NCBI RefSeq assembly: GCF_003258605.2
Contig: NZ_CP031264.1
Span: 1,612,001-1,676,000, forward strand
Reading direction: 5' to 3'
Length of the DNA: 64,000 bases
Source: Peterkaempfera bronchialis
GTDB taxonomy: Bacteria; Actinomycetota; Actinomycetes; Streptomycetales; Streptomycetaceae
This document shows, piece after piece, positions 35,202 through 44,020 of the stretch. How positions within the stretch are numbered: position 1 is the stretch's first letter; the number at the start of each line of letters is the position of its first letter. Position numbers and translations under genes: made by a program. Below the pieces are notes generated by a model. The model searched no databases, was not told the DNA's origin, and saw only the letters and a program-made list of their open reading frames with translations.

Positions 35202-35306
35202 ATGTGGAAGATCCTGATCGGCGGAACCGCCGCAGCCCTGGTGGTCAGCGTGGTGGCGGTCAACCTGCCCGACATCAAGCGCTATCTGAAGATCCGCTCG
35301 ATGTGA
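35202..35306 (+). CDS. 34-residue single-helix membrane peptide (DUF6893-like)
   Basis: MWKILIGGTAAALVVSVV then AVNLPDIKRYLKIRSM: one hydrophobic helix followed by a positively charged end, so the C-terminus should stay in the cytosol. Ribosome site GAGGAG sits 8-10 bases before the ATG. Such tiny proteins recur beside group 1h hydrogenases. HhyS has no membrane helix of its own, so this peptide could tether the enzyme or a quinone-reducing partner to the membrane; this is inference. A 130-bp gap follows, with no gene recognised. Confidence 0.78.
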   Translation: MWKILIGGTAAALVVSVVAVNLPDIKRYLKIRSM

Positions 35307-35436
35307 GGCCCTGCCGGGCCCGAACGGCGGACGGCGCCGCCCGGCGGCGGCGTGGCGGAAGGGGCCCCGTACCGCCCCCACCTGTAATGGGGCGGGGCGG
35401 GCAGAGCCGGTCGGGCCGCACAGCGGAGAGAGACCC

Positions 35437-35853
35437 ATGCACGAGATGTCCATCGCGCTCGCAGTGGTGGGGCAGGTCGAGGAGGCGGCGCGGGCCGGCG
35501 GCGCGGACGCGGTGGAGAGCGTACGGCTGCGGGTCGGCGAGCTGGCCGGGGTCGTCCCCGATTCCCTGCACTTCTGCTTCGGGCTGGCCTGCGAGGGCAC
35601 CGTACTCGCCGGTGCCGACCTGTGTACCGAGACCGTGGCGGGCCGCGCCCGCTGCGCCCCCTGCGACGGGGAGTGGCCGACCGGCATGCCGCCGCAGCTG
35701 TGCTGCCCGCAGTGCGGCGGCGCCACCGCCGAGCTGCTGTCCGGGCGGGAGTTGCAGATCGTCAGCGTGCGCTGGGCGGACCGCCCCGCGCACACCCAAG
35801 CCCCCGCGCACACCCAAGCCCCCGCGCACACCCAAGCCCCCGAGGAGCACTGA
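35437..35853 (+). CDS. hypA: Hydrogenase nickel-insertion protein HypA
   Basis: Nickel metallochaperone that works with HypB. The invariant N-terminal MHEMS supplies the nickel site through His2. The zinc ribbon is CAPC and CPQC at about residues 73-91. Length is 138 because of a tail made of three Pro-Ala-His-Thr-Gln-Ala repeats, absent from typical HypA (about 115 residues). The repeated His could add weak metal binding. ATG with GGAGAGAG upstream; hypB starts 6 bp after the stop. Confidence 0.95.
   Translation: MHEMSIALAVVGQVEEAARAGGADAVESVRLRVGELAGVVPDSLHFCFGLACEGTVLAGADLCTETVAGRARCAPCDGEWPTGMPPQLCCPQCGGATAELLSGRELQIVSVRWADRPAHTQAPAHTQAPAHTQAPEEH
35785..35838. repeat. Three exact 18-bp repeats inside hypA
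   Basis: CCCGCGCACACCCAAGCC repeats three times without change and in frame, encoding the His-containing tail of HypA. Confidence 0.95.
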
Positions 35854-35859
35854 TCACCC

Positions 35860-36597
35860 ATGTGCCGTGTCGTCGACCTCCAGCAGGCGGTGCTCGCCAG
35901 GAACGACTCCAGCGCGCAGGCGCTCCGCGCCGAGCTGACCGCCCGTGGGACCACCGTGGTCAACCTGCTCTCCAGCCCCGGCAGCGGCAAGACCGCCCTG
36001 CTGGAGGCCGAACTGACCCTCGCCCGGGAACGTGGCATCCCGGTGGCCGCCCTCACCGCCGACCTGGCCACCGAGAATGACGCGACCCGGCTGGCCCGCT
36101 CCGGCGTACCGGTGAAGCAGGTGCTCACCGACGGGCTGTGCCACCTGGAGGCGGCGATGCTCCGGGACCACCTGGCGGGCTGGCTGCCCGAGGGGACCCG
36201 GCTGCTCTTCGTGGAGAACGTCGGCAACCTGGTCTGCCCGGCCTCCTATGACCTCGGGGAGTCGCTGCGGGTGGCGCTGGCGTCGGTCACCGAGGGCGAG
36301 GACAAGCCGCTGAAGTACCCGACCGCGTTCGGGCTGGCGCAGCTGGTGGTGGTCACCAAGACCGACCTGGCCGAGGCGGTCGGCTTCGACGAGGCCGCGT
36401 TCCTGGCGGGCGTCCGCCGGGTGAACCCGGGGGTGGAGGTGGTCTTCACCTCGGTCCGGAGCGGCGAGGGCGTCGGGGTGCTGCTGGACCGGGCACTGGC
36501 CGCCGAGGACGGCGGCGCCGTGCACCGGCCGGTGATGGCCCGGCAGGCCGTCGGCCACACCCACCGCCACGACGGCGTCACCCACACCCACCCGTGA
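35860..36597 (+). CDS. hypB: Hydrogenase nickel-insertion GTPase HypB
   Basis: GTPase that delivers nickel to the hydrogenase large subunit. A 245-residue SIMIBI-class protein with P-loop LSSPGSGKTALLE, CHLEAAM metal site at the dimer interface, ENVGNLVCPASYDLGE and the guanine motif VVTKTDL. It begins MCRVVDLQQAVLARND, the form without the N-terminal CxxCGC motif. A His cluster is found instead at the very C-terminus ([14 protein letters not shown]), a likely nickel store. GTG start of hypF overlaps its stop. Confidence 0.95.
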   Translation: MCRVVDLQQAVLARNDSSAQALRAELTARGTTVVNLLSSPGSGKTALLEAELTLARERGIPVAALTADLATENDATRLARSGVPVKQVLTDGLCHLEAAMLRDHLAGWLPEGTRLLFVENVGNLVCPASYDLGESLRVALASVTEGEDKPLKYPTAFGLAQLVVVTKTDLAEAVGFDEAAFLAGVRRVNPGVEVVFTSVRSGEGVGVLLDRALAAEDGGAVHRPVMARQAVGHTHRHDGVTHTHP

Positions 36598-38954
36598 CCG
36601 GCGGACAGCGGACGGCGACCGCCGCCCCGGCCGGGGCGGTGCGCCGCCGGGTCACCGTGCGCGGGGTGGTGCAGGGCGTCGGCTTCCGGCCGTATGTGCA
36701 TGCGCTCGCCGGGGAGCTGGGGCTGACCGGGCAGGTCGCCAACACCGGCGACGGGGTGGTCGCCGAGGTCGAGGGGGTGCCGGAGGCGGTCGCCGCGTTC
36801 TGCCGGCGGATCGGCGCCGAGGCGCCGCCGCTGGCCGTGGTGGAGTCGGTGGCCCATGAGGCCGTGGACCCGGCCGGCGGGACCGGGTTCGCCATCGCCG
36901 CCTCCCGGGGCGGCACGGCCGTCCGCACCCTGGTCTCCCCCGACACCGCGACCTGCGCCGACTGCCTGGCCGAGCTGGCCGACCCGGCCGACCGGCGGTA
37001 CCGGCACCCCTTCATCAGCTGCACCCACTGCGGACCGCGCTTCACCATCGTCACCGGCCTGCCGTACGACCGGGCCAACACCACCATGGCCCGCTTCCCG
37101 ATGTGCCCGCGCTGCGCGGCCGAGTACGGCGACCCGGGCGACCGCCGCTTCCATGCGCAGCCGGTCGCCTGCCATGACTGCGGGCCCCGGCTGCGGCTGC
37201 TGACGCCCGGCCGGGAGGTCCCCGGCGACCCGCTGGCGGGGGCCCGGCGGCTGCTGGCGCAGGGCGCGGTCGTCGCCGTGAAGGGCCTCGGCGGCTACCA
37301 CCTGGCCTGCGACGCGGCCCGCGCGGAGAGCGTCGGGCTGCTGCGCCGCCGCAAGGCGCGCGGGGAGAAGCCGTTCGCCCTGATGGCCCGGGACCTCGCC
37401 GACGTGGAGCGGCTGGTCCACCTCTCCCCCGCCGAACGCGAGCTGCTCACCGGCAGCCGCCGCCCCATCGTGCTGCTGCGCCGCCGCACCGGCGCCGCCC
37501 TGCCCGGCGACGCCCCCGCCGTGGCCGACGGCGTCGCGCCGGGCAGCGCCGACCTGGGCGTGATGCTCCCGTACACCCCGCTGCACCAACTGCTGCTGGG
37601 CCTGGACGGCGACCCGGCCGGGCCCCGGCTGCTGGTGATGACCAGCGGCAACCTCGGCGGCGAGCCGATCGTCACCGGCGACGAGGAGGCCCTGGAGCGG
37701 CTGGCCGGGCTGGCCGACGCCTGGCTCACCCATGACCGGCCCATCCAGGTGCCCTGCGACGACTCGGTGGTGCGGGTGGTGGAGGGCAGGGTGGTGCCGG
37801 TACGCCGGTCGCGCGGCTATGCGCCGCTGCCGGTACCGCTGCCGGTGCCGGTGCGGCCCGCGCTCGCGGTGGGCGGCGACCTCAAGAACGTCTTCTGCCT
37901 CGGCGCGGGCCGCCATGCCTGGCTGTCGGCGCACATCGGCGACATGGACGACCTGGCGACCCTCACCGCCTTCGACGCGGCCGAGCGGCAGTTGGAGTCC
38001 ATCAGCGGGGTGGCGCCCGCGCTGCTGGCCGCCGACCGCCATCCCGGGTACCGCTCCGCGCAGTGGGCCCGCCGCCGGGCGGGCACCCGGCCGCTGCGGC
38101 TGGTGCAGCACCACCACGCCCATGTCGCGGCCTGCATGGCGGAGAACGGCCTGGACGGCAGCCGCCCGGTGATCGGCGTCGCCTTCGACGGCACCGGCTA
38201 CGGCGACGACGGCGCGGTGTGGGGCGGCGAGTTCCTGGTGGCCGACTACGACCGCTGCCTGCGGTTCGCGCATCTGGCGTATGTGCCGCTGCCCGGCGGT
38301 GACGCCGCCGTCCGCCGCCCGTACCGGACCGCGCTGGCGCACCTGTACGCGGCGGGCCTGCCCTGGGACGGCGACCTGCCCTGCACCGCCGCCTGCCCGC
38401 CCGGTGAACGGCCGCTGCTGGCACGCCAGTTGGAGCGCGGGCTGCACTGCGTGCCCACCTCCAGCGCAGGGCGGCTCTTCGACGCGGTCTCCGCGCTGGC
38501 CGGGGTGTGCCAACTGGCCGGGTACGAGGCGCAGGCCGCGCTGGAGCTGGAGGCCGCCGCCGTCGGCTGGGGCAGCGAGCCGGGCGGGGCCTACCGCTTC
38601 GCGCTGCGGGCCCCCTCCCCGGCCGGCGCGCTGGCCGCCGACCCGGCGCCGGTGCTGGGCGCGGTCGTCGCCGACCTGCGGCGCGGGGTGCCGCGCGGGC
38701 TGATCGCGGCCCGCTTCCACCATGCGCTGGCCGGGCTGGTGCGGCAGGTCTGCGCCGTCGCCCGCGCCCGGCACGGGCTGGACACCGTGGCGCTGAGCGG
38801 CGGTGTCTTCGCCAATGCGGTGCTCTCCGCCGCCTGCGTCCAAGGGCTGCGCCGGGACGGCTTCACCGTGCTGTGCCACCGCCTGGTCCCGCCGGGCGAC
38901 GGCGGGCTGGCGCTCGGCCAGCTGGTCGTCGCCGCCCGCACCACCACCCCCTGA
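36594..38954 (+). CDS. hypF: Carbamoyltransferase HypF
   Basis: Makes the thiocarbamate on HypE that becomes the cyanide ligands of the active site. The 786 residues hold an acylphosphatase domain ([19 protein letters not shown]), two zinc fingers ([23 protein letters not shown]), a YrdC-like domain ([17 protein letters not shown]) and a Kae1-like carbamoyltransferase domain ([50 protein letters not shown]). GTG start inside the end of hypB. The gene order hypB-hypF-hypC is usual for actinobacterial hhy operons. Confidence 0.95.
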   Translation: MTGGQRTATAAPAGAVRRRVTVRGVVQGVGFRPYVHALAGELGLTGQVANTGDGVVAEVEGVPEAVAAFCRRIGAEAPPLAVVESVAHEAVDPAGGTGFAIAASRGGTAVRTLVSPDTATCADCLAELADPADRRYRHPFISCTHCGPRFTIVTGLPYDRANTTMARFPMCPRCAAEYGDPGDRRFHAQPVACHDCGPRLRLLTPGREVPGDPLAGARRLLAQGAVVAVKGLGGYHLACDAARAESVGLLRRRKARGEKPFALMARDLADVERLVHLSPAERELLTGSRRPIVLLRRRTGAALPGDAPAVADGVAPGSADLGVMLPYTPLHQLLLGLDGDPAGPRLLVMTSGNLGGEPIVTGDEEALERLAGLADAWLTHDRPIQVPCDDSVVRVVEGRVVPVRRSRGYAPLPVPLPVPVRPALAVGGDLKNVFCLGAGRHAWLSAHIGDMDDLATLTAFDAAERQLESISGVAPALLAADRHPGYRSAQWARRRAGTRPLRLVQHHHAHVAACMAENGLDGSRPVIGVAFDGTGYGDDGAVWGGEFLVADYDRCLRFAHLAYVPLPGGDAAVRRPYRTALAHLYAAGLPWDGDLPCTAACPPGERPLLARQLERGLHCVPTSSAGRLFDAVSALAGVCQLAGYEAQAALELEAAAVGWGSEPGGAYRFALRAPSPAGALAADPAPVLGAVVADLRRGVPRGLIAARFHHALAGLVRQVCAVARARHGLDTVALSGGVFANAVLSAACVQGLRRDGFTVLCHRLVPPGDGGLALGQLVVAARTTTP

Positions 38955-38991
38955 ACCACCCCCTGTACCACCCCTTGTACCACCCCCTGTA
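38944..38991. repeat. Four 12-bp tandem repeats across the end of hypF
   Basis: CCACCCCCTGTA-type units repeat four times; the first contains the hypF stop codon. They fill most of the 65-bp gap before hypC. Confidence 0.9.
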
Positions 38992-39019
38992 TCACCCGGA
39001 GCAGAGCAAGGAGACCCCC

Positions 39020-39340
39020 ATGTGTCTGGCGGTACCCGGCAGAGTGCTGGAGATCGAGGAACGCGACGGCACGCGCATGGCGACCGTCGACTTCGGCGGC
39101 GTGGTGAAGGACGTCTGCCTGGAGTACCTGCCGGACCTGCGGGTCGGCGAGTACGCGATCGTCCATGTGGGCTTCGCGCTCCAGCGGCTGGACGAGGAGT
39201 CGGCGCGGCAGACGCTCGCCCTCTTCGGCGACCTGGGGATGCTGGAGGAGGAGTTCGGCGACCCGTGGGAGCAGGCGGCCCGCAGCGCGGACCCGGCGCA
39301 GGAGACGGTGCAGGAGACGGCGAAGGAGGCGGCCCGGTGA
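39020..39340 (+). CDS. hypC: Hydrogenase maturation chaperone HypC
   Basis: Carries the Fe(CN)2CO unit with HypD and hands it to the large subunit. Starts with the invariant MCLAVPGRV, whose Cys2 binds the iron. The OB-fold continues with [35 protein letters not shown]. At 106 residues it is slightly longer than usual owing to a Glu/Ala tail. Ribosome site AAGGAG upstream. GTGA overlap with hypD. Confidence 0.95.
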   Translation: MCLAVPGRVLEIEERDGTRMATVDFGGVVKDVCLEYLPDLRVGEYAIVHVGFALQRLDEESARQTLALFGDLGMLEEEFGDPWEQAARSADPAQETVQETAKEAAR

Positions 39341-40500
39341 AGTACATCGACGAGTTCCAGGACCCCGCGCTGGCGCGGCGGCTCCTCGACGACATCCACG
39401 CCACCGTCACCCGGCCCTGGGCCCTGATGGAGGTCTGCGGCGGGCAGACCCACTCCATCATCCGGCACGGCATCGACCAGCTGCTGCCCGAGCAGGTGGA
39501 GCTGATCCACGGCCCCGGCTGCCCGGTCTGCGTGACCCCGCTGGAGGTCATCGACAAGGCGCTGGAGATCGCCTCCCGACCGAATGTGATCTTCTGCTCC
39601 TTCGGCGACATGCTGCGGGTCCCCGGCAGCGGCCGGGACCTCTTCCGGGTGCGCAGCGAGGGCGGCGACGTCCGCGTCGTCTACTCCCCGCTGGACGCGC
39701 TGCGGATCGCCCAGCAGAACCCGGACCGCGAGGTGGTCTTCTTCGGCATCGGCTTCGAGACCACCGCGCCGCCCAACGCCATGACGGTGTATCAGGCACG
39801 CAGGCTCGGCATCCGCAACTTCAGCCTGCTGGTGTCGCATGTGCGGGTCCCCCCGGCCATCGAGGCGATCATGCAGTCCCCCGACTGCCGGGTGCAGGCG
39901 TTCCTCGCCGCCGGGCATGTGTGCAGCGTGATGGGCGTCGCGGAGTACCCGGCGCTGGCCGAGCGGTACCGGGTGCCGATCGTGGTCACCGGCTTCGAGC
40001 CGCTGGACGTGCTGGAGGGCGTACGCCGCGCCGTACGGCAGCTGGAGCGCGGCGAGCACACCGTCGACAACGCCTACGCCCGCGCCGTGCGGGAGGAGGG
40101 CAACCCGGCCGCCCAGGCCATGCTGGCCGATGTCTTCGAGGTCACCGACCGGGCCTGGCGCGGCATCGGCACCATCCCCGGCAGCGGCTGGCGGCTCTCC
40201 GAGCGCTACCGCGCGTACGACGCCGAGCTGCGCTTCTCGGTGGAGGCCATCGCCACCCGGGAGCCCGCCGAGTGCCGCAGCGGCGAGGTGCTCCAGGGGC
40301 TGATCAAGCCGCACCAGTGCGAGGCGTTCGGGACCACCTGCACCCCGCGCAACCCGCTGGGCGCCACCATGGTCTCCAGCGAGGGGGCCTGCGCCGCGTA
40401 CTACCTCTACCGCCGGCTCGGCGGCACCACCACTGCCGCCACCACCGCTCCCCCAACCGCTCCCGTGACGACTGCCGTGGAGGCGAGCCCCGTTGGCTGA
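39337..40500 (+). CDS. hypD: Fe-S scaffold protein HypD
   Basis: Iron-sulfur protein on which the Fe(CN)2CO group is built. The 387 residues contain the conserved [33 protein letters not shown] and the C-terminal cluster region [22 protein letters not shown]. The final 35 residues are a Thr/Ala/Pro extension. GTG start overlapping hypC; its own end overlaps the TTG start of hypE by 8 bp. Confidence 0.95.
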   Translation: MKYIDEFQDPALARRLLDDIHATVTRPWALMEVCGGQTHSIIRHGIDQLLPEQVELIHGPGCPVCVTPLEVIDKALEIASRPNVIFCSFGDMLRVPGSGRDLFRVRSEGGDVRVVYSPLDALRIAQQNPDREVVFFGIGFETTAPPNAMTVYQARRLGIRNFSLLVSHVRVPPAIEAIMQSPDCRVQAFLAAGHVCSVMGVAEYPALAERYRVPIVVTGFEPLDVLEGVRRAVRQLERGEHTVDNAYARAVREEGNPAAQAMLADVFEVTDRAWRGIGTIPGSGWRLSERYRAYDAELRFSVEAIATREPAECRSGEVLQGLIKPHQCEAFGTTCTPRNPLGATMVSSEGACAAYYLYRRLGGTTTAATTAPPTAPVTTAVEASPVG

Positions 40501-41575
40501 CACCGCTGACCTGCTGCGCGACGACGCCCCGGACTTCTCCGGCTGGACCTGCCCCGCGCCGCTGCGCGACCACCCCCGGATCGTGATGGGCCACGGCGGC
40601 GGCGGGGCGCTCTCCGCCGAGCTGGTGCGGCATGTCTTCGCCCCGGCCTTCGGCGGCCCGGTACTCGCCGCGCTCGCCGACTCCGCGACGGTCACCCTGG
40701 GCGGGGCGCGGCTGGCGTTCTCCACCGACTCCTATGTGGTCCGGCCGCTCTTCTTCCCCGGCGGCTCCATCGGCGACCTGGCCGTCAACGGCACCGTCAA
40801 CGACCTGGCGATGAGCGGCGCCCGCGCCGCCTACCTCTCCTGCGGGTTCATCCTGGAGGAGGGTGTGGAGACCTCCGTGGTGGCGCGGGTCGCCGAGGCG
40901 CTGGGCGCCGCCGCCCGCGCGGCGGGCGTGGAGGTGGCCACCGGTGACACCAAGGTCGTGGAGGCCGGCCACGGCGACGGCATCTACCTCAACACCGCCG
41001 GGATCGGGCTGGTCCCGGCGGGCGTCGACATCCGCCCGCAGCGCGCGGTACCCGGCGATGTGGTGATCGTCAGCGGCCCGATCGGCCTGCACGGCGTGGC
41101 GGTGCTCAGCGTCCGCGAGGGGCTGGAGTTCGGCGTGGCGGTCGAGAGCGACTGCGCCGCCCTCGGCGGGCTGGTCGAGGCCATGCTGGCGGTCACCCCG
41201 GAGCTGCATGTGCTGCGCGACCCCACCCGCGGCGGCCTGGCGGCGGCGGTGGGCGAGATCGCGGCGGCGGCCGGGGTGGGCGTCGTCCTCCAGGAGCGCA
41301 GCGTGCCGGTCCCCCCGGAGGTGGCCAATGCCTGCGCCATCCTGGGCCTGGACCCGATGTACGTCGCCAACGAGGGCAAGCTGGTCGCCTTCGTCCCGCG
41401 CGCCGAGGCCGACGCGGTGCTCGCCGCCATGCGCGCCCATCCGCTGGGCGCCGGGGCGGCGGTGATCGGCGAGTGCGTGGACGCCCATCCGGGCATGGTC
41501 GTCGCCCGTACCGGCCTGGGCGGCACCCGGGTGGTGGACCTCCCGCTCGGCGAGCAGCTGCCCCGCATCTGCTGA
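40493..41575 (+). CDS. hypE: Carbamoyl dehydratase HypE
   Basis: ATP-dependent enzyme that turns the carbamoyl group made by HypF into a thiocyanate on its own C-terminal Cys. The protein ends exactly in PRIC, as required. The AIR-synthase-like fold shows [42 protein letters not shown] and [16 protein letters not shown]. 360 residues from a TTG start inside the end of hypD. Last gene of the operon, followed by a large hairpin. Confidence 0.95.
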   Translation: MADTADLLRDDAPDFSGWTCPAPLRDHPRIVMGHGGGGALSAELVRHVFAPAFGGPVLAALADSATVTLGGARLAFSTDSYVVRPLFFPGGSIGDLAVNGTVNDLAMSGARAAYLSCGFILEEGVETSVVARVAEALGAAARAAGVEVATGDTKVVEAGHGDGIYLNTAGIGLVPAGVDIRPQRAVPGDVVIVSGPIGLHGVAVLSVREGLEFGVAVESDCAALGGLVEAMLAVTPELHVLRDPTRGGLAAAVGEIAAAAGVGVVLQERSVPVPPEVANACAILGLDPMYVANEGKLVAFVPRAEADAVLAAMRAHPLGAGAAVIGECVDAHPGMVVARTGLGGTRVVDLPLGEQLPRIC

Positions 41576-41587
41576 CGGCGCATCGGC

Positions 41588-41638
41588 CCCGGGGCCGCCG
41601 GAGAAGGCGTCAGACGCCTTTCGCCCGGCGGCCCCGGG
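41588..41638 (+). terminator. Compound terminator hairpin after hypE
   Basis: A perfect 14-bp outer stem (41588-41601 with 41625-41638) encloses a perfect 7-bp inner hairpin (AAGGCGT 41604-41610 with ACGCCTT 41614-41620). It starts 12 bases after hypE and closes the hydrogenase operon. Confidence 0.85.
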
Positions 41639-41744
41639 CCATCACCCCTGCCTGGTCGTCGGCTTCCGTGCCGACCGGTCTCGCGGCCGTCAGGGTCGCC
41701 CGCATCCACTACCTCGCCGCCGTCACCACCTCCGACGACGGATC

Positions 41745-41859
41745 CTGCACGCGCTCCGTGCTTTCGCCGCCGGCCGGATCACCCTGCTCGTCACCCACAA
41801 CATCGGCAGCGCCGCCCTCGCGGACCGCATCGTCGTGAGGGACCGGGGCCGGATCGTCC
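41745..41859 (+). pseudogene. Fragment of an ABC transporter ATP-binding domain
   Basis: Translation from 41745 gives LHALRAFAAGRITLLVTHNI followed by GSAALADRIVVRDRGRIVQQG. This is the end of an ABC ATPase: the strand before the switch His (THN), then the RIVVLDRGRIVQQG region. Upstream in this frame no Walker B or signature can be found, and there is no start. It is a decayed remnant in the 429-bp gap between hypE and the NmrA-like gene; nothing else is seen there except the terminator. Confidence 0.6.
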
Positions 41860-42004
41860 AGCAGGGCGACCGGGCCCCGGCTGATCACCGGCGCCGGTGG
41901 TCCGCAGCCGGAATGCCGACCCGGCGTACCGCACATACGCTGAACAGGGCGCCGGGCGCGGCCCCGCCCCTCCCCGTTCCAGCCACCGCATCCGGGAGAG
42001 ACCC

Positions 42005-42928
42005 ATGGCCGGCGAAGATCCGATCCTTGTCACCGGCGCCACCGGAGAGGTGGGAGGCATCGGCAGGCTGGTACTCGACACCCTCCGACGGAGGCGGCTG
42101 CCGGTGCGGGCGCTGGTCCACCGGGAGGACGAGCGGGCGGAGGCGCTGCGCGGCACGGGAGCCGAGGTCGTGGTCGGGGACCTCACGCGCGGCGCGGACG
42201 TCCTCCGCGCGCTGGACGGCTGCCGCCGGATGTACTTCGGCATGGGCGTGTCGTCGCACTATCTGGAGGCGACCGTCACCACGGCGGCTGCCGCCCGCGC
42301 GTATGGGCGTCTGGAGGTGCTGGTCAACATGTCGCAGCTGACGGTCTCCCAGATGGATCTCACCAGCACCGCCGAGTCGACACAGCAGCGGCAGCACTGG
42401 CTCGCCGAGCAGGCCCTGGACTGGTCGGGCCTGCCCGTCACCCACGTCCGGCCGACCGTGTTCATGGAGAACCCGCTCTTCCGGGTCTTCGCCTATGCGT
42501 CGATCGCGAAGGACGGGACGATCCGGCTGCCGTTCGGCACCGGCCGCACCTCGCCGATCGCGGCCCGGGACGTCGCGGCGGTCGTCGCCGAGATCCTGGC
42601 GGACCCCGCTCCGCACCTCGGCCGCACCTATGAACTGACCGGGCCGCTCTCGCGCGACCTGACGGCCATGGCTGCGGAGTTCTCGGCGGCGCTGGGCCGA
42701 CCCGTCAGCTATGTCAGCCCACCGTATGAGCAGTGGGTCGACCGGGAGCTGCGCGCGCTGTCCCTCCCCGACCATGTCTTCGACCACCTGGCGACCATGG
42801 CGCGGCTGCATGCGCAGAACCGGTACGACCGCGTGACCCGGGACGTCGAGGCCGTCACCGGGCACCCCGCGTCCAGCGTGCGGCAGTTCGTGGCGGACAA
42901 CCCCGGACTGTTCCCGCCGCCGCCGTGA
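42005..42928 (+). CDS. NmrA-like NAD(P)-dependent oxidoreductase
   Basis: A 307-residue atypical short-chain dehydrogenase: nucleotide site ILVTGATGEVGGIGRLVLDTL, then VRALVHRED and VVVGDLTRGADVLRAL. The usual Tyr-x-x-x-Lys active site is absent, as in NmrA-type proteins that sense redox state or reduce quinones and isoprenoid-like substrates. C-terminal TYELTGPLSRDL and VDRELRALSLPDHVF are typical of this group. Ribosome site GGAGAG before the ATG. Unrelated to the hydrogenase by sequence. Confidence 0.88.
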   Translation: MAGEDPILVTGATGEVGGIGRLVLDTLRRRRLPVRALVHREDERAEALRGTGAEVVVGDLTRGADVLRALDGCRRMYFGMGVSSHYLEATVTTAAAARAYGRLEVLVNMSQLTVSQMDLTSTAESTQQRQHWLAEQALDWSGLPVTHVRPTVFMENPLFRVFAYASIAKDGTIRLPFGTGRTSPIAARDVAAVVAEILADPAPHLGRTYELTGPLSRDLTAMAAEFSAALGRPVSYVSPPYEQWVDRELRALSLPDHVFDHLATMARLHAQNRYDRVTRDVEAVTGHPASSVRQFVADNPGLFPPPP

Positions 42929-42951
42929 CGCGGGGAGCCGCGCTCCGTCCG

Positions 42952-43914
42952 TCAGGAGGCGACCCGCAGCACGAGCTTGCCCCGGGTGCGGCCCTGCTCG
43001 GCCCGGCGGTGCGCCTCGGCGGCCTGGTCCAGCGGGAAGACCTCCTCGACCTCGACGGCGACCGTGCCGGCCTCGATGAGTTCGGCGATCCGGGTGAGCG
43101 CGGCACCGTCGGGCTCGACCAGGAACGGCATGGCGCGCAGGCCGCGCGCCCGGGCCCGGTCCAGCAGCTCGGGTGAGGCGCCCGAGGGCACCGCGATGAT
43201 CACACCGCCGGGCCGGAGCGTGTCCAGCGAGCGGGTGCTGGTGTCCTCGTGGGCGTCGCCGACCAGGTCGATGACGACATCGACCTCACGCGCCGCCTCC
43301 TCGAACCGCACCTGGGTGTAGTCGATCAGCTCATCGGCGCCGAGCCCGCGCAGCCATGCGTGCTTGGCGGTCCGCGCGGTCCCGATGACATGGGCGCCCA
43401 GGTGCTTGGCGAACTGGACGGCGAAGTGGCCCACGCCACCGGCCGCGGCATGAACCAGCACCCGCTGTCCGGCCGTCACATGCGCGGCGTCGACCAGCGT
43501 CTGCCAGGCGGTGAGCGCCGCCAGCGGTACGGCCGCCGCCTCGTCGTGGCTCAGCGACCCCGGCTTGCGGGCGAACTGCCGGGAGGGCGCGGTCACATAC
43601 TCGGCATAGGCGTTCGCCGCACGGGGGAACCACGGCATGCCGTACACCTCGTCGCCCACCTCAAGGGTGTGGACGCCGAAGCCGATCTCCTCCACCACAC
43701 CGGAGACATCCCAGCCGAGGGTGAACGGCGGCTTGCCGAGCACACCCGCCATACCGCCCCCGGCCCGGGTCTTGGAGTCCACCGGGTTCACCCCGGCCGA
43801 GACGACCCGCACCAGCACCTCGGTCGGCAGCGGCTGCGGCTTCAGCGTCTCCACGAGGTGCAGCACCTCGGGGCCGCCGAACCTGTCCTGGCTGATCGCT
43901 CGCATGGTGCTCAT
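42952..43914 (-). CDS. NADP-dependent quinone-oxidoreductase-like protein (MDR family)
   Basis: A 320-residue medium-chain dehydrogenase/reductase without the catalytic zinc Cys-His set, thus quinone or enone reductase type. Seen: MRAISQDRFGGPEVL, VVSAGVNPVDSKTRAG, LGWDVSGVVEEIG, coenzyme site VLVHAAAGGVGHFAVQFAKHLGAHVIGTA, and C-terminal GKLVLRV. ATG with GAGGAGAAGG upstream. It converges on the NmrA-like gene, 23 bp apart. Confidence 0.9.
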   Translation of the reverse strand: MSTMRAISQDRFGGPEVLHLVETLKPQPLPTEVLVRVVSAGVNPVDSKTRAGGGMAGVLGKPPFTLGWDVSGVVEEIGFGVHTLEVGDEVYGMPWFPRAANAYAEYVTAPSRQFARKPGSLSHDEAAAVPLAALTAWQTLVDAAHVTAGQRVLVHAAAGGVGHFAVQFAKHLGAHVIGTARTAKHAWLRGLGADELIDYTQVRFEEAAREVDVVIDLVGDAHEDTSTRSLDTLRPGGVIIAVPSGASPELLDRARARGLRAMPFLVEPDGAALTRIAELIEAGTVAVEVEEVFPLDQAAEAHRRAEQGRTRGKLVLRVAS

Positions 43915-43959
43915 GGCTGCCTTCTCCTCGCCCTCGGGCCGCCCTCGTGCGGGGCCGCG

Positions 43960-43972
43960 CGTCACGGTGACG
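43960..43972. promoter_or_regulatory. Short palindrome before the quinone-oxidoreductase gene
   Basis: CGTCAC-G-GTGACG is a perfect 6-1-6 palindrome 46 bp before the start, where an operator could lie. Next to it (43982-44013) is a triplicated GCCGAGGGGAGGC-like tandem repeat. Functional meaning not shown. Confidence 0.35.
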
Positions 43973-44020
43973 ACGGTATCCGCCGAGGGGAGGCGCCGAG
44001 GGGAGGCGCCGAGGGGGCGT

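Noticed and set aside
36246-39611. A 1121-codon minus-strand frame opposite hypB-hypF-hypC
   Set aside because: Composition is low-complexity Gly/Arg/Ala/Gln, with no domain, and the plus strand encodes complete Hyp proteins with all motifs.
41473-41838. A 121-codon frame spanning the end of hypE
   Set aside because: It begins inside hypE in another phase and crosses the terminator; the recognisable ABC-ATPase sequence is in a different frame.
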